24,050 nt of DNA from Helicobacteraceae bacterium (GCA_011390075.1 JAABTA010000001.1:1-24050); one strand, 5' to 3'; numbered from the stretch's first letter, positions 15,470 to 23,037 are shown. Made by a program: numbers and translations. The notes: generated by a model from the sequence alone, not told the origin.

Positions 15470-17896
15470 ATGGCAGAAGAGGAAAAAAACGAAGATCTAG
15501 AAGAGAACACTGAGGAGCACCTCGATGAAAATAGCGAGGATGATGACTCCTTTGATGGTGATGAGCTAGAGCCTGTAGATGATGATGGCGAAACGATCAT
15601 CTTAAAAGATGGTGAGGATGAGCTTCAAGATGATTTTTTAGATCCAGAAGAGTTTGCCGAAAAAAGCGAAGAAGAGAGCAGGCTTAAAAAATTTATTGAA
15701 AAACTTAAAAAGCCAAAAGTGCTTTTCTCTATTGCCATCTCCTTGTTGGTTGCTATTTTTGCCCTGCTATTTTCTCTTTTTGGCTCTGATGAAGCGATGG
15801 AAAACCCCTATACTGAAGCGGAACTTATCTCTAAAAGTCTGCAAGAAAAAGATCTCATTCAGTTAGATCTAAAACAAAATTCTATTGAAAAACTTATTGA
15901 AAAAGCAACCATTTTTTACGAGCAGGGAGAAAGAGAGAAATCTTTGGATCTTTTTAATGAGGTGGCTATCTACAATGAGTCGCTCTCATGGTATAACCTT
16001 GGGGTAGCGAGAGTCAAAGAGCGAGACTATGAAAATGCATTAGAAGCCTTTAAAAAGGCGCTTAATAGTAATGAGCACCGATGTGAGAGTGCCGTGAATG
16101 CTGCTGTGTGCTCTTTGGAACTAGGAGACAGAGCAGGATTTAATCACTACATAGATTTGGCTTATAAATATCTTCCTGAAAGAGTTTCTTCACCACTATA
16201 CTCCTATTTGTACTCTGTAATTAGCCACTATAGAGACAAGCCTTTTCAAGTTATTGTAAGCTCAAAAGAGCCAACAGTTGATAAGTATAGAGAGGAAAAG
16301 CACCGAGTGACAGCAAAATCTTTTTTGATGCTTGAAGATGCAAAAAGCGCTATTGATCATCTAGAGCTTGCAAAAACAGGGGACGATCTTTTGACCCTTG
16401 GTCTTTTATATGCAAGAATCGGTGAGTACGAAAATGCCCAAACTAGGCTCAGAGAGGCCATTAGTACCAAAGTGGATGTGAATGAGAGCAAAGAGGCACT
16501 ATTGCTCACCTATCTTAAAACAGGAGAGCTAAATAATGCAGGCAACACTATCAACTCCTCATTATCAGGTCTAGGCAGGTATCCAATTAAAGTGAAGCTG
16601 AAAAAGAGGCTCTTTGATATTGGTTTGGCGCAGGAGTATTTCTCAGAGAACCTTCTTTTGGATAAAGAGGTATTTCTAGGCACACTTTTTTATTTTACCC
16701 CTTATCAGATCTTAGATCCCACAAGAACTTTGAAGCTCATTCAAAAAGGAGAGCTGAGTATTGAAGGAAGCGATATTAGCGAGGCAAAAAACTATTTAAG
16801 CGATAGTGTTACTCTCTCTGGCATTCATGGAAGCCTTGCTTTGGGGGTAAAGCTAGCTATTAATAATCGTTTAATCGAGGCCAATGAGATCTTTAAGCGG
16901 GTCGAAGAGAACTATAGAAGCCACGATGTATTAGAGTATAATCTTGCGCTTTCTTATGCGCAACTTGGCAACTATAATGATGCGTATGATCACTTTAAAA
17001 GAGCCTATTTTCTGAATAAAAACAACCACATGGCAGGGGTGTTTGCTGTGATTACCTCTGCGTATGCTGGGATAGATGAGCAGGAAAATATGCAAGAGCT
17101 CTTAGAGTATTTTGGAGACAGAGAGGATGATGAGTCAAGATTTTATACAGCCATTCTCAACTTTTATTCTGACAATCTTTTAGCCTTTGCAAGATGGCTA
17201 GAGAGTGAGAAAAAAGATGATCCTAGATATGTACTTTTAGACATTTTTACAGCCGATAAGCTCGAGCGTTTTACAACCCTAAAAGAGAAAACCTCAAAAC
17301 TAAGAGAGATGTATCCAAGGGAGTTTCTATCAAATATCTTAGATATCTATGCGGATAATAGAAAATATACTATCAAACAAAAAGCTTTTGGTTTTCAAGA
17401 CTTTATGCACTTAGATAATTTTGATAAAACAGCCATCTACTACGGCTCGCCAACCATTAGAGACCTCTATATTAAACTAGGGCTCCTTACAGGGAACCTT
17501 CGTCAAATTAGAGAAAAGTTCCAAGAGCAGTTAGCTATAGAGGTTAATAATCCAAAAGGGCTTATGCAAGGGCTCGCTTTGGTGAATGTCTATTTGGGCT
17601 ATTTTGAGGAGGCTTTTTCAATATACAACCAGTTGATTGACGAGCAGGGTATGAACGATAGCAAAACGCTCCTTCAAGCTTCAGTAGCAGCTATAGGCGC
17701 AAATCATAAAGAGAATGCTATTGCTCTTTTAGAGCTTGCAATCTTGCAAAACAGACGCAATTTTGAAGCTAGGTATGGGCTGGCTCTTTTGTATATGGAG
17801 ATTGGAAACTATGAAGGGGCAGCTATTCAGCTCACCAATGTAGATAGTGGCATATATGACTCTAAATATTATGATTTTGATTTAGTCAATCAGTAA
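15470..17896 (+). CDS. pflB: Flagellar motor disk protein PflB, TPR-rich membrane protein
   Basis: The 808-residue product has a strongly acidic cytoplasmic N terminus (about 2-70), a basic stretch, and one transmembrane helix (about 84-104, FSIAISLLVAIFALLFSLF). A long periplasmic part then holds TPR-like repeats, for example SWYNLGVARVKERDYENALE (near 175), YNLALSYAQLGNYNDAYDHF (near 485) and RYGLALLYMEIGNYEGAAIQ (near 770). Size, topology and position right after serS match Campylobacter jejuni PflB (Cj0390) and its Helicobacter pylori counterpart. These form the medial disk with PflA and help place and activate the wide ring of MotAB stators that gives high torque. The family is hard to identify from sequence alone, so synteny carries weight. 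Its 3' end overlaps the convergent thioesterase gene by 15 bp. Confidence 0.82.
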   Translation: MAEEEKNEDLEENTEEHLDENSEDDDSFDGDELEPVDDDGETIILKDGEDELQDDFLDPEEFAEKSEEESRLKKFIEKLKKPKVLFSIAISLLVAIFALLFSLFGSDEAMENPYTEAELISKSLQEKDLIQLDLKQNSIEKLIEKATIFYEQGEREKSLDLFNEVAIYNESLSWYNLGVARVKERDYENALEAFKKALNSNEHRCESAVNAAVCSLELGDRAGFNHYIDLAYKYLPERVSSPLYSYLYSVISHYRDKPFQVIVSSKEPTVDKYREEKHRVTAKSFLMLEDAKSAIDHLELAKTGDDLLTLGLLYARIGEYENAQTRLREAISTKVDVNESKEALLLTYLKTGELNNAGNTINSSLSGLGRYPIKVKLKKRLFDIGLAQEYFSENLLLDKEVFLGTLFYFTPYQILDPTRTLKLIQKGELSIEGSDISEAKNYLSDSVTLSGIHGSLALGVKLAINNRLIEANEIFKRVEENYRSHDVLEYNLALSYAQLGNYNDAYDHFKRAYFLNKNNHMAGVFAVITSAYAGIDEQENMQELLEYFGDREDDESRFYTAILNFYSDNLLAFARWLESEKKDDPRYVLLDIFTADKLERFTTLKEKTSKLREMYPREFLSNILDIYADNRKYTIKQKAFGFQDFMHLDNFDKTAIYYGSPTIRDLYIKLGLLTGNLRQIREKFQEQLAIEVNNPKGLMQGLALVNVYLGYFEEAFSIYNQLIDEQGMNDSKTLLQASVAAIGANHKENAIALLELAILQNRRNFEARYGLALLYMEIGNYEGAAIQLTNVDSGIYDSKYYDFDLVNQ

Positions 17897-18337
17897 AACA
17901 TACTCTCCAGAGTACTGCACGCACACCTTATTATCTTCTTTGATACTAACATCAAGGGTGAGGGAGGCTCTTTTTTTTGTGGCTAGTTTCTCTATAAGAT
18001 CTTGGAGTCTCTCTTTTGGTGGAAAAGCAACAGTTGCCGTAAAGTCTTTTTTGATGGGTCTTGCATATTTCATCTGGCTTTTGTAAATTACAATATCCGC
18101 GTTAAGTGCATTGATTTGCGCAATAACCCAACAAAGAGACCACCCTGTAATAGTACACAAAGAGGCAATACTTCCGCCAAAAGCTGTCAGTTTATCGTTG
18201 ATATTGTGATCAAGCGGAGCTTGAAGAGACAGGTGTTTCTCATTGAGCGTCTCCACTGTAAATAGGAGGGTTTTCGTTGGTGGTATTTCGTTATGTAACT
18301 TCTCTTGAAGTTCTTGCTGTAATTTATTCCAATTCAT
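17882..18337 (-). CDS. YiiD C-terminal-type hotdog thioesterase
   Basis: The 151-residue product matches the YiiD_C thioesterase family. It has SLQAPLDHNIN (about 36-46), the signature TAFGGSIASLCTITGWSL (about 51-68), and ADIVIYKSQMKYARPI (about 79-94) followed by a C-terminal beta strand. These small cytoplasmic hotdog-fold proteins are predicted to hydrolyse acyl-CoA or related thioesters; the substrate is not known. The start was set at ATG 18337 because AGAGGGG lies about 7 nt upstream on this strand and the family match begins here. The longer reading to 18655 overlaps the divergent isochorismatase gene and lacks family features. Its TAA lies inside the last codons of pflB. Confidence 0.78.
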   Translation of the reverse strand: MNWNKLQQELQEKLHNEIPPTKTLLFTVETLNEKHLSLQAPLDHNINDKLTAFGGSIASLCTITGWSLCWVIAQINALNADIVIYKSQMKYARPIKKDFTATVAFPPKERLQDLIEKLATKKRASLTLDVSIKEDNKVCVQYSGEYVLLID

Positions 18338-18359
18338 TGAATACCCCTCTTTGGTGTTA

Positions 18360-18365
18360 TATACT
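18360..18365 (+). promoter_or_regulatory. -10 box for the isochorismatase-family gene
   Basis: TATACT lies 27 bp before the ATG at 18393, with a start site expected near 18372. AAGGA at 18382-18386 is the ribosome-binding site. It overlaps functionally with the minus-strand -10 at 18372-18377. Confidence 0.45.
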
Positions 18366-18371
18366 AAAGCA

Positions 18372-18377
18372 ATTATA
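18372..18377 (-). promoter_or_regulatory. -10 box for the thioesterase gene
   Basis: TATAAT on the minus strand lies 34 bp before the ATG at 18337, with a start site expected near 18365. That start falls in the -10 box of the divergent gene. Confidence 0.5.
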
Positions 18378-18392
18378 TACGAAGGATGATAA

Positions 18393-18938
18393 ATGGCTGG
18401 AATGAATGCAGAGAATACACTGATTGTGATGGTCGATGTGCAGGAGAAGCTTTTCCCCCATATCCATAAAAATAGAGAGCTTGAGAAAAAAATGGGAATT
18501 TTGCTGCAAGGGGCTAAGACTTTAGGTGTGCCTATTATGGTAAATGAGCAGTATAAAAAAGGGCTTGGAGCGACCGTTGCCCCTTTGCAAGAGCTTATAG
18601 GAGCGTACCAATCTTTTGAAAAAACAACCTTTTCTTGCTGTAAAAATGACGCCACTTTTGAGGCAATTAAAGCGATGAATAAAGAGTTTGTTGTTGTATT
18701 TGGTGTGGAGACTCATATCTGTGTGATGCAAACAGTGCTTGATCTTAATAGCAAGGGGTATAAAACTATTTTGGTAGCGGATTGTGTGGGTTCAAGAAAA
18801 GAGAAAGATACAGAAGTGGCTATCCAAAGAATGGTGCAAGCTGGGGTCGTGCCAACGACTTATGAGTCCTTTCTTTTTGAGATCTTAGTCAATGCAAAAC
18901 ATGAAAAGTTTAAAGAGATTAGTAAGTTAGTTAAATAG
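18393..18938 (+). CDS. Isochorismatase-family cysteine hydrolase
   Basis: The 181-residue product has the alpha/beta isochorismatase fold with the catalytic triad D15 (VMVDVQE), K77 (FEKTTFSCC) and C110 (GVETHICVMQT), including the usual cis-peptide segment before the cysteine. The arrangement is close to the YcaC/ISOC1 group of small cytoplasmic hydrolases rather than to true nicotinamidases, because the Asp-His-His metal site expected between Asp and Lys is absent. The substrate is unknown. ATG 18393 has AAGGA 6 nt upstream; a second in-frame ATG three codons later is possible. It stands alone between divergent promoters and murB. Confidence 0.85.
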   Translation: MAGMNAENTLIVMVDVQEKLFPHIHKNRELEKKMGILLQGAKTLGVPIMVNEQYKKGLGATVAPLQELIGAYQSFEKTTFSCCKNDATFEAIKAMNKEFVVVFGVETHICVMQTVLDLNSKGYKTILVADCVGSRKEKDTEVAIQRMVQAGVVPTTYESFLFEILVNAKHEKFKEISKLVK

Positions 18939-18946
18939 TTTCTTAG

Positions 18947-18952
18947 TATAAT
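18947..18952 (+). promoter_or_regulatory. -10 box very close to the murB start
   Basis: A perfect TATAAT ends only 5 bp before the murB ATG (18958). The predicted transcription start therefore falls on or next to the start codon, and no Shine-Dalgarno sequence is visible in front of it. This predicts a leaderless murB mRNA. Confidence 0.5.
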
Positions 18953-18957
18953 CTTGC

Positions 18958-19731
18958 ATGACAAAAGAGATAGATTTTTCTAAATATTCTGCAATAAAAA
19001 TAGGACCAAAGGTAGAGGTTACTGTCATAGAGGAGATCTCTACCCCCTTAAAAAGTTTTTACTTAATAGGTGGGGCTAATAATTTACTTATTTCAAATAC
19101 TCCCCCCGATTTAGCCATCCTTTCAAAAAAATATAGCTATATTAAACTTGCTCATAATATCCTCACTGTTGGAGGTGCTACCCCTAGTGGGAAAATCCAC
19201 TCATTTTGTAAAAAAAACAGTCTAGGTGGACTAGAGTTTCTAGGCAAGCTTCCTGGAACTGTTGGTGGGCTTGTGAAGATGAATGCGGGAATGAAAATAT
19301 ATGAGATCTCTCAAGGTCTCTTAGAGATAACCACGGAGTCTGGCATATTTACCAAAGAGGAGATTGCCTTTGGGTATAGGACAAGCAATATTCGAGGAGT
19401 GATTGTAGAGGCAAAGTTTAGGATGGACTCTGGCTTTGATAGGGTAAAAGAGAAGCTTTTTTCCACCATGCGTGCCAATCAGCCCTCCTATCCAAGTGCT
19501 GGCAGTGTGTTTAAAAATCCAGAAGGTGAGAGTGCTGGCAGACTCATAGAGGCGGTTGGTCTCAAAGGATTTCGCAAAGGAAATATGGCGTGGAGTGATA
19601 AGCACGCTAATTTTTTAGTGAATTTAGGAGATGGAACTTTTGAGGATGCCCTCTTTCTTCTTGCGCTTGCAAAAGAAGAGGTACAAAAGAGATTTGATAT
19701 TAAGCTAAAGGAGGAGGTTATCCTCCTTTAA
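18958..19731 (+). CDS. murB: UDP-N-acetylenolpyruvoylglucosamine reductase MurB
   Basis: The 257-residue product is a FAD-dependent reductase that converts UDP-GlcNAc-enolpyruvate to UDP-MurNAc in the cytoplasm, the second committed step of peptidoglycan synthesis. FAD-binding features are LIGGANNLLIS (about 36-46) and LPGTVGGLVKMNAG (about 98-111). The YRTS block has R141. The catalytic serine is S183 in PSAGSVFKNP, and the C-terminal glutamate lies in KEEVILL. The protein is short but complete, as is usual in Campylobacterota. The ATG at 18958 has no ribosome-binding site, and the promoter is directly upstream (18947-18952). Its last codons form one arm of a hairpin shared with the convergent neighbour. 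Confidence 0.95.
   Translation: MTKEIDFSKYSAIKIGPKVEVTVIEEISTPLKSFYLIGGANNLLISNTPPDLAILSKKYSYIKLAHNILTVGGATPSGKIHSFCKKNSLGGLEFLGKLPGTVGGLVKMNAGMKIYEISQGLLEITTESGIFTKEEIAFGYRTSNIRGVIVEAKFRMDSGFDRVKEKLFSTMRANQPSYPSAGSVFKNPEGESAGRLIEAVGLKGFRKGNMAWSDKHANFLVNLGDGTFEDALFLLALAKEEVQKRFDIKLKEEVILL
19706..19730 (+). terminator. Hairpin between convergent murB and secreted-protein genes
   Basis: TAAAGGAGGA (19706-19715) and TCCTCCTTTA (19721-19730) form a perfect 10-bp stem around the loop GGTTA. The arms include the last murB codons and its stop codon. No clear T-tract follows in either direction, so it may act as a weak bidirectional terminator or as a 3'-end stabiliser of the mRNA. Confidence 0.5.
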
Positions 19732-19735
19732 GGTA

Positions 19736-20098
19736 CTAGCAGCTTGGAACATTCCCGCTGTCGTTAGCGTAGCAAGTTAAGAAAGCTTTCATATAGTTTC
19801 TCACTTCCTCTTTTTCAAAAAGCTTTGTAAGAATAGCTTTTTTCTTATCAGTTGTGCCAAACTCTTCGATAAATGGTTGTGCTTCATTTTCGAAAAGCTC
19901 TTCCCACTCATAACCAGCGTGAAGTGCTGCAACTTTAGCTCCTGTGTCTCCATCAAAAATACTGTTTTTAAACATTTTTTGAAAGTATCTTTGACCCTTT
20001 GTGGTGTCTCTATCTGTTGTGCAGTTTGCACTGAGTGTAGCTGCACCAAAACCTAGTATTAGCATTGCTGCTAGTAAAACCTTAGAAAGTTTTTTCAT
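19736..20098 (-). CDS. Small secreted protein with conserved-looking cysteines, unknown function
   Basis: The 120-residue product has a signal peptide (MKKLSKVLLAAMLILGFGAATLSA) and a short, highly charged mature part. Three cysteines are present: one at the expected mature N terminus (ANCTTD), one near residue 107 (LTCYA) and one as the last residue (NVPSC). The central part has HAGYEWEELFENEAQPFIEE, an aromatic and acidic helix. Similar small periplasmic proteins occur in Campylobacterota and are sometimes labelled cytochrome c, but no CxxCH haem motif is present here. The start was placed at ATG 20098, with AAAGGGG upstream; the longer reading from 20134 runs into the promoter region. It follows the metal-transport genes but has its own -10 box. 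Role unknown. Confidence 0.75.
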   Translation of the reverse strand: MKKLSKVLLAAMLILGFGAATLSANCTTDRDTTKGQRYFQKMFKNSIFDGDTGAKVAALHAGYEWEELFENEAQPFIEEFGTTDKKKAILTKLFEKEEVRNYMKAFLTCYANDSGNVPSC

Positions 20099-20125
20099 TG
20101 TTTGCCCCTTTGCTTGTTTTAGGTA

Positions 20126-20131
20126 ATTATA
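20126..20131 (-). promoter_or_regulatory. -10 box for the small secreted protein
   Basis: TATAAT preceded by TG on the minus strand lies 27 bp before the ATG at 20098, in the 41-bp gap after the NicO gene. The small protein can therefore be transcribed apart from the metal operon. Confidence 0.55.
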
Positions 20132-20139
20132 CATATTTT

Positions 20140-21510
20140 TTAATAAAAAGTTAAGAAAATCCCCAACAAAAGTATAAAAATAAGACTTAAATAGTCTAAT
20201 ATTTTAGATAAGTTATTGTTTTTTATATTTTTTCGCAATTTTATTGAAAGCACTGCCGTCACAAAAATAACAAGACTCATGCCCACACTCATAACCAAAG
20301 CCGCTAAAAATCCTAGAAAATAGGCTCCTAGTGAGAGTGTAAAAATAAATATGGTCACCGTTCCCGGGCAGGGGATGATGCCTGCACTGATAATCACGCC
20401 AATGTCTGTTGTGGTATTGGAGAGATTGCAAGCAGAACATCCACATTCAGGTTTGTGCAAAGAGAACTTGTATTTTTTATTCTCTTTTGCTACTTGGAGC
20501 TTTTTTAAAAGCATATAAAGAGCGATAGCAATAATAACAACCCCGGAGATCTTTGTAATGAGATTTTCTGCTGAGTCAATGTATTTGGTAAAAAACTCAT
20601 TGAGAATATAGTAGATACCAAAGGTCATAATAAAAGCAGAAAAGACATGAACAAAAGCTATCATAGAGGCGATAAAAAAGGCCTTTTTTACATCTTTGTT
20701 GTGGCTAAGCATATAGCTAGCCACTAGTGATTTTCCATGCCCAGGGCCCGCAGCGTGAATAATGCCATAGATAAAAGAGAAAAGTAGCAAGGTAAAAAAT
20801 GACAATGCAGAGCTATTTTCTTTGATATCCATGACTAAACGGTTCATTTTGAGGCTTGTTTGACTAAGGATCTCTGCAAAATAGATAGAGATCCCTTTAT
20901 CTGGCTTCTCTTTTCGTGTAGCGCTCGTCTCAGTTTTTTTTGAGAGTTGTTTGTTAAAGGAGATCTCTAGTGGCAAGGTGTAGTCTTCTATATTGGAAGA
21001 GACGATAATTGGCTCCTCGATCGTATGGGTAAGGCCAGAGGGTTTTATGAAATAGGCTAGGATTCCGTTGTTGTCAATATAGTCAATTGCAAGGTTCAAG
21101 TCACTTGTAATTGGCTCATCTATCTTAATACGAAAATAAGAGGTGAGCTCTTCGTAGTCTAAAACAACTCTTTTGTCTACTATCTTGTCCATAATATCTA
21201 TGGCTTTATTGTTGATATGGATAGTGGTGTTGTACTTATTGTCTTCTAAGATCTCAAAAAAGATTTTTTCCACCTCTTCTTGCTCTTTTGGGTCTATCTT
21301 TCCATTAACATTCTCATCATAAGTTTGTGCTGATTTGGTGGCATAAAGCTGGGAAAACTCCCATTTAACCTCAATGTAGTAAATTTTCTCTTGGTCAGCA
21401 ATGAGTTTGGTGTAGGCGTAAACAGTTGGGTCTGTAACACTGCAAAGATAACATGCATGGAGATTAGAGAGAAAAATAAGAGTGATAAAAAATGCTTTAA
21501 TCCCTTGCAA
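20140..21510 (-). CDS. DUF1007-NicO fusion metal transporter
   Basis: The 456-residue product joins a periplasmic DUF1007-type domain (about 1-210, after a signal-like N terminus) to a NicO/RcnA-type membrane domain (about 230-456). The periplasmic part carries a canonical EF-hand-like loop, D65-ENVNGKIDPK-E76. The membrane part has IIHAAGPGHGKSLVASYML in an early helix, a cytoplasmic or periplasmic loop with CGCSAC, and GIIPCPGTVTIFIFTLSLG, all typical of NicO proteins, plus several further hydrophobic helices. NicO members move nickel or cobalt, but the metal here is unresolved; the zinc-uptake neighbours suggest zinc or mixed metals. The start is TTG 21510 with AAGGAG 5 nt upstream. It overlaps znuB by 14 bp, so it is part of the same operon. 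Confidence 0.82.
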   Translation of the reverse strand: MQGIKAFFITLIFLSNLHACYLCSVTDPTVYAYTKLIADQEKIYYIEVKWEFSQLYATKSAQTYDENVNGKIDPKEQEEVEKIFFEILEDNKYNTTIHINNKAIDIMDKIVDKRVVLDYEELTSYFRIKIDEPITSDLNLAIDYIDNNGILAYFIKPSGLTHTIEEPIIVSSNIEDYTLPLEISFNKQLSKKTETSATRKEKPDKGISIYFAEILSQTSLKMNRLVMDIKENSSALSFFTLLLFSFIYGIIHAAGPGHGKSLVASYMLSHNKDVKKAFFIASMIAFVHVFSAFIMTFGIYYILNEFFTKYIDSAENLITKISGVVIIAIALYMLLKKLQVAKENKKYKFSLHKPECGCSACNLSNTTTDIGVIISAGIIPCPGTVTIFIFTLSLGAYFLGFLAALVMSVGMSLVIFVTAVLSIKLRKNIKNNNLSKILDYLSLIFILLLGIFLTFY

Positions 21511-22306
21511 ACATTCTCCTTAAGATAAAAAAGAGCATAAAGATAGCTGTAGCAACTAAAATTATAGAGGCTCCCGATGTCAGGTTGTACTCATAAGAGA
21601 ATCCAAGCCCTAAAAAAATAAAAACTAAAGAGAGCAAGGAGGAGTATACCATGGTTTTTCCTAAAGAGTTGCTAAAGTTTTCAGCAATATAGACAGGAAT
21701 GGTTAAAAGAGCTATGACCAAAATAAGCCCAACACTACGGATGGCTATGACAACTGTAAGTGCTGTGAGAACATAGATAAGAACGGTGTAGAAAACAGTA
21801 TTGACCCCCCGAACCTTTGCATATTCTCTGTCATAAGAGACAGCTAGCAAGGTTGGATAGAACAGAGTAACCGCGAGGAGAATTATGCCATCAAGTATCC
21901 CCATAAAAATAAGATCAGAAGAGGGGACTGTAAGAATACTCCCAAACAGATAACTCATAAGGTCCACATTGTAGCCAGGGGTGAGATCTACAAATATAAT
22001 TCCAATAGCCATGCCAAATGCCCACATTACCCCAATAAAGGTGTCTATTCTATGGGGGTATTTAAGAAAGAAAAATGCTGTTATAAGAGCAGCTAGAAGA
22101 GCAAAAACTGTTGTGCCTAAAAGAAATGGTAAAGAAAAATAAAGAGCCATTCCAATGCCTCCATAGGCACTGTGGGCAATGCCACCTGCTACAAAAACAG
22201 TTTTGTTAGCCACAACTAAAGTGCCAATCACCCCTACGGCAATGCTTACAAAAAAACCCGCTAGGAGTGCATTTTGGATAAAGGGATACGAGAGTAGTTC
22301 TAGCAC
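21497..22306 (-). CDS. znuB: Zinc/metal ABC transporter permease ZnuB
   Basis: The 269-residue product belongs to the ABC-3 permease family. It has about eight hydrophobic helices, including the early GFFVSIAVGVIGTLVVANKT segment, VAGGIAHSAYGGIGMAL (the conserved GGIAHS/A region) and RSVGLILVIALLTIPVYIAE near the coupling helix. It forms the inner-membrane channel that works with ZnuC and ZnuA. The start was set at GTG 22306: AGAGG on this strand then lies 6 nt away, whereas the earlier TTG at 22312 touches that site. The gene overlaps the znuC end by 7 bp and nicO by 14 bp. Zinc is preferred over manganese because of the ZnuA-type binding protein. Confidence 0.88.
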   Translation of the reverse strand: MLELLSYPFIQNALLAGFFVSIAVGVIGTLVVANKTVFVAGGIAHSAYGGIGMALYFSLPFLLGTTVFALLAALITAFFFLKYPHRIDTFIGVMWAFGMAIGIIFVDLTPGYNVDLMSYLFGSILTVPSSDLIFMGILDGIILLAVTLFYPTLLAVSYDREYAKVRGVNTVFYTVLIYVLTALTVVIAIRSVGLILVIALLTIPVYIAENFSNSLGKTMVYSSLLSLVFIFLGLGFSYEYNLTSGASIILVATAIFMLFFILRRMFARD

Positions 22307-23037
22307 TGGCAACCTCTTTTTGTTTTGCCTAAAATCTCATTGATAAGTTCCACCTCACAAAAGTGCCCCTCTCTTTGTGAGAGTTTATGGGCCTCCTCTA
22401 CAGAGTGCATAGTAATTGTGCGGTTGATATAGGCAACTTTGGAGGCGTAGCCCAAAAGCAAAGAGATGTCATGACTCACAACAGCTAAGCTGAGATCTTT
22501 ATTTAAGGTTTTTAATAACTCAAAGATCTCTTGTTGTCCATTGGGGTCTATATTGGATGTTGGCTCGTCAAGCAAAAGCAGTTCTGGCTCACTCATTAAA
22601 CTTCTTGCAATAATGACTCTTTGTCTCTGTCCACCAGAGAGGGCTCCAATTTTTTTCTTGGCAAACTCTTTGACACCTGTAAGTTCTAGCTTCTGCTCGG
22701 CTTGGATTTTCTCTTCTTTTGAGTAGGAGAAAAACCTTTTTCTATCCCCCTCTAGTCCTGTTAAAACAACATCGAGTACAGTAATAGGAAAATCTTTATT
22801 GCTATTGGTATCTTGTGGTACATACCCAATTTTTTTTCTTCTTTTTACGCTCACTGACCCAGCACTAGGCAAAAGGAGTCCTAAAAAAATTTTAAAAAGA
22901 GTAGATTTTCCTCCTCCATTAGGTCCAATGATTGCTAAAAAATCTTTTTTTAAGATCTCTAATGAAATATTCTCTAGAACCGTCTGTTTATCGTCGTAGC
23001 TAAACCAGAGGTCGTGTACATCTATGAGCTTTTCTAT
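22300..23037 (-). CDS. znuC: Zinc/metal ABC transporter ATPase ZnuC, probable ATA start
   Basis: The 245-residue product has Walker A GPNGGGKST (38-46), Q-loop VPQD, signature LSGGQRQR (133-140), Walker B LLLLDEPT (153-160) and switch histidine H189 (VVSHD), so it is a complete ABC ATPase of the ZnuC type. The reading frame is closed upstream by a stop 15 bp before the proposed start. Between that stop and Walker A there is no ATG, GTG or TTG; the first is the TTG at 22872, beyond Walker A. ATA 23037-23035 lies 8 nt after AAAGGA, overlaps the znuA TAG by 2 bp, and gives the expected length and N terminus (IEKLIDVHDLWFSYD). The C terminus ends KRGCQC, possibly metal-responsive. A sequencing error is the main alternative. 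Confidence 0.85.
   Translation of the reverse strand: MEKLIDVHDLWFSYDDKQTVLENISLEILKKDFLAIIGPNGGGKSTLFKIFLGLLLPSAGSVSVKRRKKIGYVPQDTNSNKDFPITVLDVVLTGLEGDRKRFFSYSKEEKIQAEQKLELTGVKEFAKKKIGALSGGQRQRVIIARSLMSEPELLLLDEPTSNIDPNGQQEIFELLKTLNKDLSLAVVSHDISLLLGYASKVAYINRTITMHSVEEAHKLSQREGHFCEVELINEILGKTKRGCQC

Noticed and set aside
18338..18655. N-terminal extension of the thioesterase to 18655
   Set aside because: It is antisense to the isochorismatase-family gene; ATG 18337 has a good ribosome-binding site and fits the family length.
19736..20098. Cytochrome c
   Set aside because: No CxxCH haem-binding motif is present anywhere in the product.
22300..22872. ZnuC as a 190-residue protein starting at TTG 22872
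   Set aside because: This start would remove Walker A, while the frame upstream encodes a full, well-conserved nucleotide-binding site.
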